A stretch of DNA of 64,000 nt from Diadema setosum (lineage: Eukaryota > Echinodermata > Echinoidea > Diadematoida > Diadematidae), in NCBI RefSeq assembly GCF_964275005.1, contig NC_092700.1, positions 16,710,617 through 16,774,616 on the forward strand, in the 5' to 3' direction. The first letter of the stretch is position 1, and the number at the start of each line of letters is the position of its first letter. Shown piece by piece: positions 27,001-36,099 of the stretch. Position numbers and translations under genes: made by a program. The notes under the pieces were generated by a model, which saw only the letters and a list, made by a program, of their open reading frames with translations, did not search any database and was not told where the DNA came from.

Positions 27001-27697
27001 CCCAACGCACCTTCTCATCTGCTCCTTCTTCGCCGGAGGCGGCATGTTTGCCGGTTACCCGACATCCTGGGCAGTTCTTGAATCCTTCGTCGCCGAGAGA
27101 AATTTCAAAGGAATCATCTCAGCCAAATTATTCATCACAGGACTTGGAACTGTGATTTCTGGGTACATCACAGGTATGACACCTCGGGGAAATAAAAAAA
27201 AAAACAAACAAACCAAAAACCCAATACAATAACCAACATATTATGAACGAGTGCAAAACATAACGTCATATATTTTATGTATGAAGTTCCTTGAAGGAAG
27301 AAAAAGGGGGGTAAATAATTATACACTCACGTAAAATGTGAATGTATAAATTGTGTAAAAATGCGTGTGATTCAGAAGTAAAGGGTGGAGAGGTCTACTC
27401 TAGACGGAATACGTCCTTCTACATGCTTTCATCGTTGTTAATTTTTTTTTTTTTTTTACTATCGAATGCACTTTGTCGTTTTCAAGCTAAAATCACAATA
27501 TAGAACTTACCAATTTATTCACTTTCATTGCAGGCAAGCTGTATGATGTCACGGGTTCATTCGATGGAGCCCTTCAACTCGTTGGCGGCATGTGCGTAAT
27601 GACTGTTCCGCTGACAGTGGCACTCATGTGCATCCAGAGATGCAGGGACCAGGGGCGTGGCTGTTTCCCCTCACGTGACCAGCGTGCTGCCATATAA
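11856..27697 (+). CDS. Monocarboxylate-transporter-like protein (SLC16/MCT, major facilitator), four exons
   Basis: Joined exons 11856-12048, 24954-25094, 26238-27173 and 27534-27697 give 1434 nt, or 477 residues plus a TAA stop. All three introns are GT-AG and phase 1. The length and layout match SLC16 carriers: six N-terminal membrane spans (about residues 10-170), a hydrophilic central loop (about 175-250, rich in acidic residues and Ser), and six C-terminal spans. Family traces include TDRWRYVV with HGLLKAFGVL in span 1, PLVSYLSTLVDPRTL after span 2, and YGLEGAILCLAGLYLHC then GASFRP ending span 6. SLC16 members move monocarboxylates, aromatic amino acids or other small acids across the plasma membrane. 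The Asp-Arg pair of span 8 used by proton-coupled MCT1-4 is not visible, so an orphan MCT with a different substrate or mechanism is likely. The start is the first ATG of the frame. Confidence 0.88.
12130..14125. mobile_element. Non-autonomous hAT-like foldback element, 2.0 kb, in intron 1
   Basis: The ends are inverted and begin CAGAGCGGGTTGATAG, with about 31 identical bases on each side. They are flanked by TTTTATGG (12122-12129) and TTTTATGC (14126-14133), an 8-bp target duplication with one mismatch. CAG-type ends with 8-bp duplications are typical of hAT transposons. A second inverted pair lies inside (about 12415-12620 against 13200-13395), and the centre carries diverged repeats of the motif TTGAATTCCAATATGGCCGCC. 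No transposase is seen. It sits only 82 bp downstream of the exon 1 donor. Confidence 0.72.
13930..14058. repeat. Three consecutive perfect palindromes
   Basis: First, arms 13930-13954 and 13961-13985 around GGGTCG (25 bp each, perfect). Second, arms 13981-14001 and 14002-14022 centred on GGTACC (21 bp, perfect). Third, arms 14026-14041 and 14043-14058 (16 bp, perfect). They sit inside the right half of the hAT-like foldback and have no matching trio on its left side. Confidence 0.9.
14517..14744. repeat. Inverted-repeat element with poly-C/poly-G arms
   Basis: GCGGTGTCTCAGCCGACC plus a C-run on the left is mirrored by a G-run plus GGTCGGCTGAGACACCGC on the right, with about 170 bp between. 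It is probably a small MITE. No clear target duplication was found. Confidence 0.5.
14803..15520 (-). repeat. Dispersed repeat, inverted copy of 61333-62120
   Basis: The left part is a 147-bp imperfect palindrome (14803-14949; ends CAAATGATGCACAGG and CCTGTGCATCATTTG). The remainder, to ACCCATTTTATAA at 15520, matches 61333-62120 in reverse, including the segments ATTGCCGATCGTCTGTGCGC, ACTTAAGTGTCCGGAAACCC and TCTTGACCCACAAAGGTAC. TTATAAAATGGGT occurs inverted near both ends of this copy. No protein is encoded. Confidence 0.65.
15521..16156. other. Gene-free stretch with G- and C-runs
   Basis: GT and G runs near 15580-15600 and a C-run near 15922. No gene or clear element boundary is seen. 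Confidence 0.4.
16157..16953 (-). mobile_element. LINE 3'-end fragment, hairpin family
   Basis: The minus strand ends with a TTGAAC-type tandem tail (TTCAAG repeats at 16157-16178 on the plus strand) and carries the family stem-loop at 16444-16496. It is 5'-truncated non-coding 3' UTR next to a larger copy on the same strand. Confidence 0.6.
16444..16496 (-). other. LINE 3'-UTR stem-loop, copy 1
   Basis: In RNA sense the arms are GAGTGGTTCA and TGGACCTCTC (9 of 10 pairs), with the loop core TACAAGCTTGCTTTT shared with the other copies. The 3' half has a roughly 10-base insertion. Confidence 0.6.
16954..19315 (-). mobile_element. CR1/Jockey-like LINE, 5'-truncated, hairpin family
   Basis: The minus strand encodes the region before the reverse transcriptase (SVDIANIFNTYFTTIGENIA near 19250), then the RT itself: NYRPISLLS near 18880, FLDFSKAFDTINHDIL near 18670, CGVPQG near 18520, FADDSNVF near 18410 and KFLRITVDNKLSWKFH near 18190. 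It is broken by frameshifts and stops, so it is dead. The 3' UTR (16954-17746) contains the family stem-loop and ends in a GTTTGAAA tandem tail. The endonuclease half is missing, as expected for 5' truncation during target-primed reverse transcription. Confidence 0.85.
17173..17216 (-). other. LINE 3'-UTR stem-loop, copy 2
   Basis: The arms in RNA sense are GAGGTGCCTA and TGGGTACCTC, with 10 of 10 positions paired including two G-U wobbles. Relative to the 57926 copy, one pair has changed from G-C to U-A. Confidence 0.75.
19560..19860 (+). repeat. Dispersed repeat with ACCTCCGCCAAGG head
   Basis: It begins ACCTCCGCCAAGGGTAGAGG and continues ATGTTTTCATCGGCGTTAG and AAAATAACTGAAAAAGTTGTG. I recall very similar sequence as a common repeat in aquatic animal genomes, but cannot verify the family. 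No coding capacity. Confidence 0.4.
20100..20318. mobile_element. Palindromic MITE with 9-bp target duplication
   Basis: The element is 20109-20309 (201 bp), almost entirely a hairpin: TAGTCTGGTTCTGGACCC on the left pairs with GGGTCCAAAACTAGACTA on the right, and pairing continues through TTCTCGGGATCGCG-type arms to a short loop near 20205. The flanks are GTCGTGGCT at 20100-20108 and 20310-20318, a perfect 9-bp direct repeat. It interrupts what looks like the 5' UTR of a LINE. The duplication length suggests a Mutator-type transposase. Confidence 0.75.
23646..24158 (-). mobile_element. LINE 3'-end insertion inside another LINE
   Basis: A minus-strand 3' UTR fragment that ends in a TTGAATC tandem tail (23656-23675) and carries a perfect family stem-loop at 23862-23905. 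It is about 513 bp, heavily 5'-truncated and flanked by the 48-bp duplication. Confidence 0.75.
23862..23905 (-). other. LINE 3'-UTR stem-loop, copy 3
   Basis: The arms GAGGGTCCCA and TGGGACCCTC pair perfectly over 10 bp. The inner part, AAGCTCTGCTT, can form a second small stem. Confidence 0.8.
24954..25094 (+). CDS. MCT-like gene, exon 2
   Basis: The acceptor is CACAATCCAG|GT and the donor ACAG|GTAAGA. It has 141 nt, phase 1 on both sides, and encodes the end of span 2, span 3 (LCIVGGLGASGAIAVSGYV) and the start of span 4. Confidence 0.85.
25190..25985 (+). mobile_element. 5'-truncated LINE fragment in intron 2
   Basis: Encodes the C-terminal part of a LINE reverse transcriptase protein: VKYLGVTITSNLKWTQLINN, LAFLRRIIRIKSS, YAATSWDPSSKNLIHKVE, then after a stop RRTTRFTLNRYHNTSSVTKM and LDWTTLEQRRESDRL. 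It ends in an AAG-rich tail at 25968-25982. It belongs to a family distinct from the hairpin LINEs and has at least two in-frame stops. Confidence 0.8.
26238..27173 (+). CDS. MCT-like gene, exon 3
   Basis: The acceptor is TTCTAAACAG|GT and the donor CACAG|GTATGA. This large exon (936 nt, phase 1 both sides) encodes spans 4-11 and the central cytoplasmic loop. Reading through the donor adds only a lysine-rich tail, confirming the splice. Confidence 0.88.
27534..27697 (+). CDS. MCT-like gene, terminal exon 4
   Basis: The acceptor is TTTCATTGCAG|GC. It encodes GKLYDVTGSFDGALQLVGG and span 12 (MCVMTVPLTVALMCI), then a short basic, Cys-containing tail ending in TAA at 27695-27697. The segment after the loop (KLYDVTGSF) matches the usual start of the last MCT span pair. 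Confidence 0.85.
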
Positions 27698-27714
27698 AGG
27701 GGTGCACGTCACAA

Positions 27715-27955
27715 ACCCAACAACCACACGAGTCTTACAACCCACGAACTCGACATGAGGCAAGGCCCATGAGTCCGACACTAGACAAACAAGGCCCACG
27801 AGTCGCCGGGCTTAATGTGCCCAGTGTCGGTCTCGTAGGCCTTTTTTTGGCCTAGTTTTGAGCTTATTGGCCGTATGACTCGTGAGCTGTCTTACTCGTG
27901 GACATTTCCGCTGTCGAGCACGTGGGCCATATAACTCGTGGGTGTCGGACCCTTT
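27715..27955. repeat. Inverted cluster of CACGAGT / ACTCGTG iterons
   Basis: Just after the transporter stop codon, motifs such as CCCACGAGTC and CATGAGTCCGACACT face ACTCGTGAGC, TTACTCGTGG and ACTCGTGGGTGTCGG. The arrangement is a short foldback of iterons. Related iterons recur in one orientation at 29465-29850. Confidence 0.55.
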
Positions 27956-28399
27956 GGATTCATGGAGTGGGAAGACCCACCAATTGACCCCTGTATAAAA
28001 ATTAAATTTGGTACAGAGGGCTGAAAACAGAGCAAAATCCGAATATTATAACTTAAAAGAAAATCTTGAATTTAATGAAACTGATGTATGCTATCATTTT
28101 AAATTACCTCCAACAAAATTGTACACTATTCAGCTATTGCTCATATCATAGTTAGTGTTATCTGACATGTGGTTTTTGAACTATTAAAGATCGAAAGTGG
28201 GAAATGTTTTGTAACACCTAGTACTAGTCACAATAAATGCTTAAACATTTTCAACAAATTGAAAATCAAAAAGGCAAACGATGAAATTCATTCCAAGTTA
28301 TGAGAAAAAAAAATGCAGAATTATGCCATCATAAGCAGGCGCTTGACAGTGTTGATGGCAGACTAAAAAGAATAACAAAGAAGAAACATGAAGAAGTTG

Positions 28400-28652
28400 G
28401 CATTTTACCATTTAACCTTGTTTTATGGTACGTGTACTTAAAGAGAGTCCTTTTAGTGGGTACCTCCATTTTCTTTTCTTCACAGAATGTATAAATATGT
28501 TTCTATGAATAATATCTCACTTTGTAATCACTACTGACATGTACATGTTATTCCTTGCTACCTGTGTGTCATTCATTAATGATGCATGTCAAGCTTTTGT
28601 ATATTTTTGTATTATTTTGTTGAAAGTGAAAATGAAAGTTTGAATTGAATTA
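28400..28652 (+). mobile_element. LINE 3'-end fragment, hairpin family
   Basis: Contains the family signature TTTTAGTGGGTACCTCCATT (28453-28470), with a partial 5' arm GGTAC at 28427, and ends with a TTTGAATTGAATT tail at 28641-28652. Non-coding remnant only. Confidence 0.65.
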
Positions 28653-29464
28653 ACTTCAATGAAATCCAACAGGGGGAGAGGAAAAGAGTGTCGAAGGAAG
28701 GAAAGAAGCAAAAGGAAAGTGAAATGCTGGGTGTGTGGAGTAGAAAGAATTCGGTGCAATCTAATGTGTGCATAATATGATTATTGTCACTGAATATCAT
28801 AGAGACTGAGTTGCAGGAGTAAACAAACTGGACTTGTTGCGTTAGCATGGTGAGCAAGGCCGACTGGAGTGTATTCACTCCACTGTATGTATGTGATTAT
28901 GAATGTGTACTCTGATGTGTGAACATTAAGTGTCTGTATCTGTATGTGTGTGTTTGTGTGTGAGAGTGTGTGAGGGGTATCATAGTAAGTTTGAAAGGAC
29001 CCCTGCAGGCTTGTTTTAAAATGATAAATTAATTATATCGTTAAAAGTCAGTGAATGGGGGAGGGGGACGGGACGGGAAGTAATTTAAAAGGGAAATTAT
29101 TTGAGTCAAACAAGAGAAAAATTGGATCTTTATCCTTTTATATAGGCCTATAGGTGGCGCTATTAGCGATCTCTTTGGAATTGAGATGTACTTTAAACGA
29201 TGCTTTGAAGGAACAGAGTCGGGGACATTGCTCTAAATTGTATAGGGGAAAGTATTTCTGGTCGACCGTGCCATATTAAATTTTGGGCTAAGATATACGT
29301 TAAGGATAATGTAAGAGATAATTAGGTGGGTGGGGAGACGCATAGTAGCTAAACTGCATTTAAATCAAGATCGTGCATGCGATGAAACAGAGACGGGAGT
29401 GGACATGACCCATATTTTATCGCAAATATGCCTGTTTGTAAAGTGTTGATATTATTGCGGGGTC
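28653..29464. other. Gene-free stretch
   Basis: Simple GT-rich DNA near 28940-28975 and AT-rich DNA. No gene or element boundary was identified. Confidence 0.4.
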
Positions 29465-29955
29465 ATCCGACGAGACCGACACCCACAAGTCATAAGGCCC
29501 AGGAGTTCGACATTGGAAAAAGATGGTCCATTAGTCTTGCAGTCCACAAGTCATTGAGCCCGTGAGCTCGACACTGGGCAAACCAGGCCCAAGAGTCACA
29601 TATAGTTTGCGAACAACAAACAAGGTCCACGAGTTCGACACTGGGGGAAAAAAAAAGCCCCACGAGTTTTACAGAACATCCGGAGAGCCTAATATGTCAG
29701 TCTATTGCGGGCCTTTCCGTTTTTCTTAGTGTGATCAATACTTTCTGTGATCCACGATTCCTTGTATGCAAAGAATGTCCACGAGTTTGACACTGGGTAA
29801 AGAAAGGGCCACGAGTTTGACACTGGGTAGAGAAAGGACCACGAGTTTGACATAACATCCGGAGCCTAATGTGTCAGTCTCTTAGATTGCGGGCCTTTCT
29901 GTTTTCTTAGAGTGATCAATACCTTTGGTGATCCACGATTCCTTGTTCTTTGTTG
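29465..29955 (+). repeat. Iteron cluster with an internal 181-bp tandem duplication
   Basis: (C)CACGAGTTTGACACTGGG-type units recur at 29490-29850. A segment beginning CACGAGTTTTACAGAACATC (29657) is repeated about 181 bp later (29838), including GCGGGCCTTTC and GTGATCCACGATTCCTTG. No coding capacity. Confidence 0.55.
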
Positions 29956-30724
29956 AATGTTTTGTTTTTACAAGAGACATGCACATTCTTATCACAATTA
30001 AACTGAAGTTTGTGCATAAAGATTTCATATGGTTTGTCAGCATCTATCTTATTCAGTACTTCATTCCATTTTTCTTAAGCGAAATCAAAATAACAACAAA
30101 TCTATGTTTTATTAGCTTATCTTTAGTACTTGTATAATGTCTTGTTTGATTTGCATTTTGTGTGAATTATATTTGCTTAGATATGGCCGAAAAAAATTCC
30201 AATGTCCCTAAACTATTGCATCACACGATGCCATTAGTATGGAGCTTTCATTGAGTGCATTAAAAAGTATATTGTCATTTCAAGCTTTTCATGTGATAAA
30301 TATTCAAGTTGGCTGGTCTACATGAGGATGAAAATGGTGAAATGATGATAATCTAATGAACTTTAAAGCATAAATATTATCAGTGTTTAGGAAAAGTAGA
30401 ATAGATAGAATAAGATATACAATTACGATCTAGCGTCAGTAATGTACTATTTTATGCTTTATTAAAAAAAAAATATATATATACCGTTTTCAGGTTAGCT
30501 CGTAAAGATTCCAATGAAGAAAAGATAATAATTAGTCAGAGGGGATGAAGGTTCAGGTGTGAGGTTCTTCAACTTGTCTCCCTCTGCAAACGAAATTTGT
30601 TAAGATCGCAACTGCTGATCTGTAAATTAAAAAACATGTCGGAAAAAGGAACTGGTGGGACCTTGTATTTTCTCTGATTTGTTGTGTGGTACTTCTGTGT
30701 GGTATTGCAGTGTGACACTATGGC
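29956..30724. other. Gene-free AT-rich stretch
   Basis: No gene or repeat could be supported. Confidence 0.35.
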
Positions 30725-30868
30725 CCGAATTCACGAAGGTGGTACAATTGAAACCATGGTTTTAACCATGGACAATTTGCATGGAGCGCCAATTGTCGCA
30801 TAGCCTAACTGTATTTCGTTACGAAATCAGTCACTTCGTCGACGAAATGACCATTTGCATGCACTACC
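30725..30868. repeat. MITE-like fragment (CCCGAATTCACGAAGGTGGT)
   Basis: Begins GGCCCGAATTCACGAAGG and contains the near-palindromes ACCATGGTTTTAACCATGG and CACTTCGTCGACGAAATG. It resembles the outer part of a MITE; the other end is not clear. Confidence 0.35.
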
Positions 30869-30869
30869 T

Positions 30870-31490
30870 TCAAGATGATTGGGCTGTGTTTGTCTGAGAG
30901 GAGAGGGTCAAACACATCGACAGAGAAGTCATTATATACCAAGAAAATTTCCGGAGATGCAAGAAAATAGTCAACAACACTTGCATTTGGGCAAGTAAAG
31001 TCTCCAGTACACTATACCTGCCTATTCCAACTCGCCCATTAACAACGATCAGATTAAAACTTCTGCAAATTTCGAGGAGTTTCTTGCGGTGACTATTGAT
31101 TTCCTTGTCCTGACTTTTCCTGTCTAAACTCAGACCACAATTGGAAGAGAGTAAATCCAAGCACTCGAAGTTATTTATGTATGCCAATTAGAACAGTCAA
31201 CGGAGTTATCGTCTTCCAATGATTAATTTTAAGACCTGTTCTAGTATTAGAGTCACCTACAAGACCAGGTAGCTGTGCATATTTCTTAACTTTATCAAAT
31301 CAGAAACGATATCATAATCGTATTTATTAATAAGGATTCATCATAAACCTTTGACTGCTTCGGAGGAATGTATAGACAACTCCCAAAGTAAATGAAATTC
31401 CAATAGCGTTCTCATTAAATTTAAGCCATAATACTGATTCTGACTTTAGTGCTATTCAAAATAAAGTACATCCGGGTTCTCCCGTAGGGT
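30870..31490 (-). mobile_element. LINE endonuclease fragment
   Basis: The minus strand encodes, in mixed frames, SFTLGVVYIPPKQSK, LPGLVGDSNTRTG (the GDFN-R-G motif), DKEINSHRKKLLEICRSFNL, VVNGRVG and VVDYFLASPEIF. These are the middle and end of an exonuclease-endonuclease-phosphatase domain. No reverse transcriptase follows. Multiple frameshifts show an old dead fragment. Confidence 0.65.
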
Positions 31491-32019
31491 GATTCAACAT
31501 TGTTAAACGAAATGATGGAATGGATCGTTTGGGTTTGCTTGAGACCTAACTTCAGGTTTCTATAACATCTTTTTGGTTAGATTATGAGAAACCTCTTATG
31601 AAATATGAAAGAGCATGTAATTCCAAGAGGGATTCAACGTTTATTTGATGTAAATTGGTTTTGAAATGGCTGAGATAAAACGGAGCAACCCTAATAAAAG
31701 TTGGGACCCACCTTCTATTAGGATCGCTTTGCTTTCTTTGTCTTTGGATGTGTCAGCCATTCCAAAACCGCTTTTCATCGTATAAACAGATTTACTTTGA
31801 ATTCCTTTTAGAATGGTATGCTCTGTACGCATATGGTATGTTCTGGTCTCTTGGTATCTCGCAAAAAGTTAAAAGCCCAATCCTCATCTCCACCAATACT
31901 ACACTATCCCTATATCAACAACATTTCACTTGATCTTATCATTACACTTGTAAGGACAATAAGCTGTAATTACACTCTTAGGACAGATCAGGGCACCGTT
32001 TGTCTAGTGTCTGTCCTGT

Positions 32020-32290
32020 GGGTAGTTATCCAAAGGAAGTTTTTTTTTTTTTGGGGGGGGGGGTATTACCCGGGGGTAGTTATCCAGGGGTAGTTACGGG
32101 GGAAGGGAGCAGTTATCGGAGAGGGAGATAGTTGTCCTATTTTAGGTGAATTGCCCTGGGGGTGATTGCCCTAGGAGGGTAGTTGTCCGAGGGTAGTTGC
32201 CCTAGGGGGATAGACCTGGGGGTAATTATCTGGGGGGGGGGGGGTAGTTATCCGGAGGGTAGTTGCCCAGGGGTAACTGCCCCTGATTCG
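32020..32290 (+). repeat. Degenerate GGTAGTTATCC/GGTAGTTGCCC minisatellite
   Basis: Units of about 16-20 bp with the core GGGTAGTT(A/G)(T/C)CC are repeated at least eight times with G-run expansions. No coding function. Confidence 0.7.
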
Positions 32291-32454
32291 CTTTTCAGAT
32301 CTACACCAATCTCCTTTGCCAAGGTGATTACAGTGTGGGTGGTGTCCTCATTAGGTCCGCTTTCTGGCCATCCGAAAATTTTGAAGCTGTCACTCTAGGA
32401 GTACTGATCAGGTCTGTCTATTCAAAGCGATTAGTTTGGACATGATGGGTTGTA

Positions 32455-35083
32455 GAGCCCACCAATGTCAAAATCGACCACTAATGTCAAAACAACCACT
32501 AATGTCATAACACGTCGACCACAAATGTTATAACATCCACTAATGTCATAACACGTCGACGACATATGTCAAAATCGGATTAACCACTAATGTCATAACA
32601 CGTCGACGACAAATGTCAAAATTTCCATTTTTACTGCAAATGTCATAACACGTCGACGACAAATGTCAAAATTTTCAAATTTTACTGCAAATGTCATATC
32701 GCGTCACAGGGGCATATCCAGGAATTCCGTAAAGGGGAGGCGCCTTTACAAAATCAAAGGCTGGCGAGACCCTCCCCCACCCCCATTTTCTTTTTTTTTT
32801 TTGTTGTTGCGTTAACAAAATATAGAGACGGAGCACCAGAGGGGGATGCGCCCCCTCTCGATCCGCGATTGCGTCAACCGCAAATGTCAAAATCGGATTA
32901 ACCTCAACATGTCATAACACGTCGACCACAAAATCAAAATTTCCAAGCTTACTGCAAATGTCATAACGCGTCACGGGGCGGATCCAGGAGTTTCGTAAAG
33001 GGGAGACGCTTTTGCAACATTAGAACTGCCGCACCCCTACCCCAATTTTTTTCCTTTTTTTTTAATTGTTTTAACTAAAGAAAAAAAGAGAGGGGGCACC
33101 AGAGGGGGATGCATCAACCACAAAATGTCAAAACTCATTGCTTGAATTATAAGGGCGGATACAGGAATTCCGTAAAGGGGAGGCGCCTTTACAAGATTAA
33201 AGCTGCCGCAACCCTACCCCATTTTTTTTCTGTTCATTTCTGTTGTTTTTAACAAAAAATAGATAGGGGCACTAGAGGGGGTGCGCCCCCCCCCCTCGAT
33301 CTGAGATTGCGTCAACCACAAGTTAATGTCAAAACCAATCGTTTGCATTACAGGGGTGGATCCAGGAATTCCGTAAAAGGGAGGCGCCTTTACAAAATTA
33401 AAGGCCTCCACAACCCCATTTTTTCTTTGTATTTCTGTTGTTTTAACAAAAAAAAAAGAAAAAAAAAAAGAAGGGGGGCACCAGAGAGGTATGAGTCCCC
33501 TCTCCATCTATGATTGCGTCAACCATATACAACAAGTGTCAAAACCCATTGCTTGCATTACAGGGCCGAATCCAGAAATTCAGTAAAGGGGAGGCGCCTT
33601 TACAAATTAATTATTAGGGCTGCCGCACCCCTCCCCCAATTTTTTGTTTTTATTTCTATTGTTTCGATTAAAAAAGGGAGGGGGCACCAGAGGGGGATGC
33701 GCCCCCTTCTCGATCAGCGATTGCGTCAACCACAAATGTCAAAACTCATTGCTTGCATTACATGGGCGGATCCAGGAATTCTGTAAAGCGTAAAGGGGAG
33801 ACGTCTTTTCAAAATGAAAGGCTGGCGCAATCCCCCTCCCCCTTATTTATTTCTCTTTTTTATAAATCCTGGATGCGCCAGGCTTTAATTATGTAAAGGT
33901 GACCCCCCCCCCCTTTACGTAATTCCTGGATCCGCCCCTGTATTACAAGCAATGAGTTTTGACATTTGTAGTTGACGCAATCGCGAATCGAGAAGGGAGC
34001 GCAACCCTCTCTGGTGCCCCCCCCCCTCTCTCTCGCTCTTTTTAGTTAAAGTAATAAAACTAAAAAGGAAAAAAATGGGGGGGGGGGGGGGTGCGGCAGC
34101 TTTGATTTTGTAAAGGCGCCTCCCCTTTACGGAATTCCCGTATCCGCCCCTGTAATGCAAGCAATGAGTTTTGACATTAATCATTAATTGACGCAATCAT
34201 GGATGGAGAGGGCACGCATCCCTCTATGGTGCCCCCTTCTATTTTTTAACATAAATAAAAAGAAAAAAAATGGGGAGGGGTGTGGAAGCCTTTGACTTTG
34301 TAAAGGCGCCTCCCTTTTACGGAATTCCTGGATCCGCCTCTGTAATGCAAACAATGTGTTTTGACATTAACTTGTGGTTGACGCAGTGGCGGATCTAGAG
34401 GGGGCGCGGCAGCCCTCCCCGTCTCAGTTTTTGTTAAAGCAAAAGAAAGAAAAAAGAAAAAGAAAGGAGAGGGGCTTCCCTTGCCTTTGAGTTTGTAAAG
34501 GCGCCTCCCCTTTACGGAATTCCTGGATCCGCCCCTGTGACGCGTTATGACATTTGTGGTCGTTGTGTTATGACATTACCTGTGATTAATCCAATTTGGA
34601 CATTTACGCTTGACGCAATCGCGGATCGAGAGGGGTCGCATCCCCCTCTGGTGCCCCCTCTCTATATTTTGTTAATAAGAAATAGGAAAATGGGGGGGGG
34701 GGGGGGTCTCGCCAGCCTTTGATTTTGTAAAGGCGCCTCCCCTTTACGGAATTCCTGGATCCTCCTTTGTGACGCGTTAGGACATTTGCAGTAAATTTGG
34801 AAATTTTGTCGTCGACGTGTTATGACATTTTGTGGTTAATCTGATTTTGACATTTGTCGTCGACGTGTTATGACATTTGCAGTGAAAATTGAAATTTTGA
34901 CATTTGTCGTCGACGTGTTATGACATTAGTGGTCATTATGACATTTGTCGTCGACGTGTTATGACATTAGTGCTCATTATGACATTTGTCGTCGACGTGT
35001 CATGACATTAGTGGTTGTTATGACATTTGTCGTCGACGTGTTATGGTCAATTATTAGTGGTCAATTTTAACATTAGTGGGCTC
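32455..35083. mobile_element. 2.6-kb foldback DNA element with iteron arms
   Basis: The ends are inverted, GAGCCCACCAATGTCAAAAT on the left and ATTTTAACATTAGTGGGCTC on the right, and are flanked by TA (32453-32454, 35084-35085). Outer arms carry iterons CATAACACGTCGACGACAAA centred on the palindrome CGTCGACG: about 5 forward copies from 32500 and 6 reversed copies at 34808-35045. The inner part is about six direct units of roughly 200 bp on the left (near 32708, 32976, 33152, 33352, 33562, 33762; core GGATCCAGGAATTCCGTAAAG) and about five inverted units on the right (near 33912, 34116, 34306, 34506, 34736). No transposase is encoded. Short open frames across the units are artefacts. Confidence 0.8.
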
Positions 35084-35191
35084 TATACATGTGCTGTAGA
35101 GCTCAAGTGATGCATTTTTAACGACGGAGGCTGAAGCTTTTCCATAGCAACGGACATGGCAGAAGTTACGGATTAGGTCATAGCTTGAATT

Positions 35192-35425
35192 ATGATTGGC
35201 TGGATAGCCACAGGCACCCAGGCAACTATATTATCTGCAATCAGTGGTCCATCACGGTCTCCCTGTCCCTCCACTGAGCTCTTCGCAGTGGCATGTGCCA
35301 ATCCGGTGGCAGCAACCAACGCAAACGAAACCGCTTCCTCGAGAGCTATCTTTGGTCCCCTTCTCTTCTGCTTTGATGGCTACCTCGACGCCCAGTTGAA
35401 CAAACCTACTGCCCACTTGCCATGA
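35192..35425 (+). other. Open frame of 77 codons, uncertain exon
   Basis: The frame has a coding-like third-position pattern but no splice signals, family match or conserved motif were found, and the minus strand is also open over 55 codons. It is bounded by ATTATGATTGGCTGG and a TGACGTCAC. Probably chance or part of an unknown repeat. Confidence 0.15.
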
Positions 35426-35754
35426 CGTCACAACAAATGCAATACCACAATATTCTTGGTGAGGATGCTTGAAAAGAAGAGGAGAATGATGCTGCGCAAG
35501 TTGCTAATTAGAGACAGGGGTCTTATCCAACCAGATAATGATGATACGTAGAGTTGCAATTACTTGATGACACATATAAATCCGCGCTGAGCAGTGAAGA
35601 CAATGGACAAAAATGCGCTAGAGATTGTTTTGGTTGCCAATTAAAGACATAATTTACCATTGCAGATGAAACAAAACCCAATATTAGATGGGTTAGTCAA
35701 ATACCGATTATGATTGGCTAAACACAGTCACGTGATGGAGGAACATTCGTTATG

Positions 35755-35815
35755 TTCGCCTATGGGAGAACATTTTTGTAATGTTCTCCCATGGGAAAAC
35801 ATTTTCACGTAACAA
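35755..35815. repeat. Short hairpin
   Basis: CCTATGGGAGAACATT and AATGTTCTCCCATGGG form a stem of about 15 bp around TTTGT. Confidence 0.55.
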
Positions 35816-36099
35816 AATGACAGAAGGACCCGCACATAGTGAATTTGGCTCTGCGCGAGCGATCGAGTGCGTTGTGCTGGTGGTTGACGTTGACGTAGTA
35901 ACTTTGACCTATTTGACTAACCCATATAATATAACAGATGATGACTTTTGTTGTCGGGAACGTGGAACGTTTTTCGTCTCGGGACTTATAACCTCCCTCA
36001 ATAGCATTTCAAACCCTTCGGGTGGAACATTCGGTATGTTCCCTCCCCCGCCAGTAATATAACATTAGTTCTTTAAGATAGTTTTAAAATGTGAGTTAG

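Noticed and set aside
33214-34196. Several 70-97 codon frames with similar phrases on both strands
   Set aside because: They are copies of the about 200-bp foldback units, not genes. The similarity comes from the DNA repeat.
32500-35045. CRISPR-like array, because of evenly repeated short motifs
   Set aside because: The context is eukaryotic, spacers are not unique, and the motifs are inverted about a centre as in a foldback transposon.
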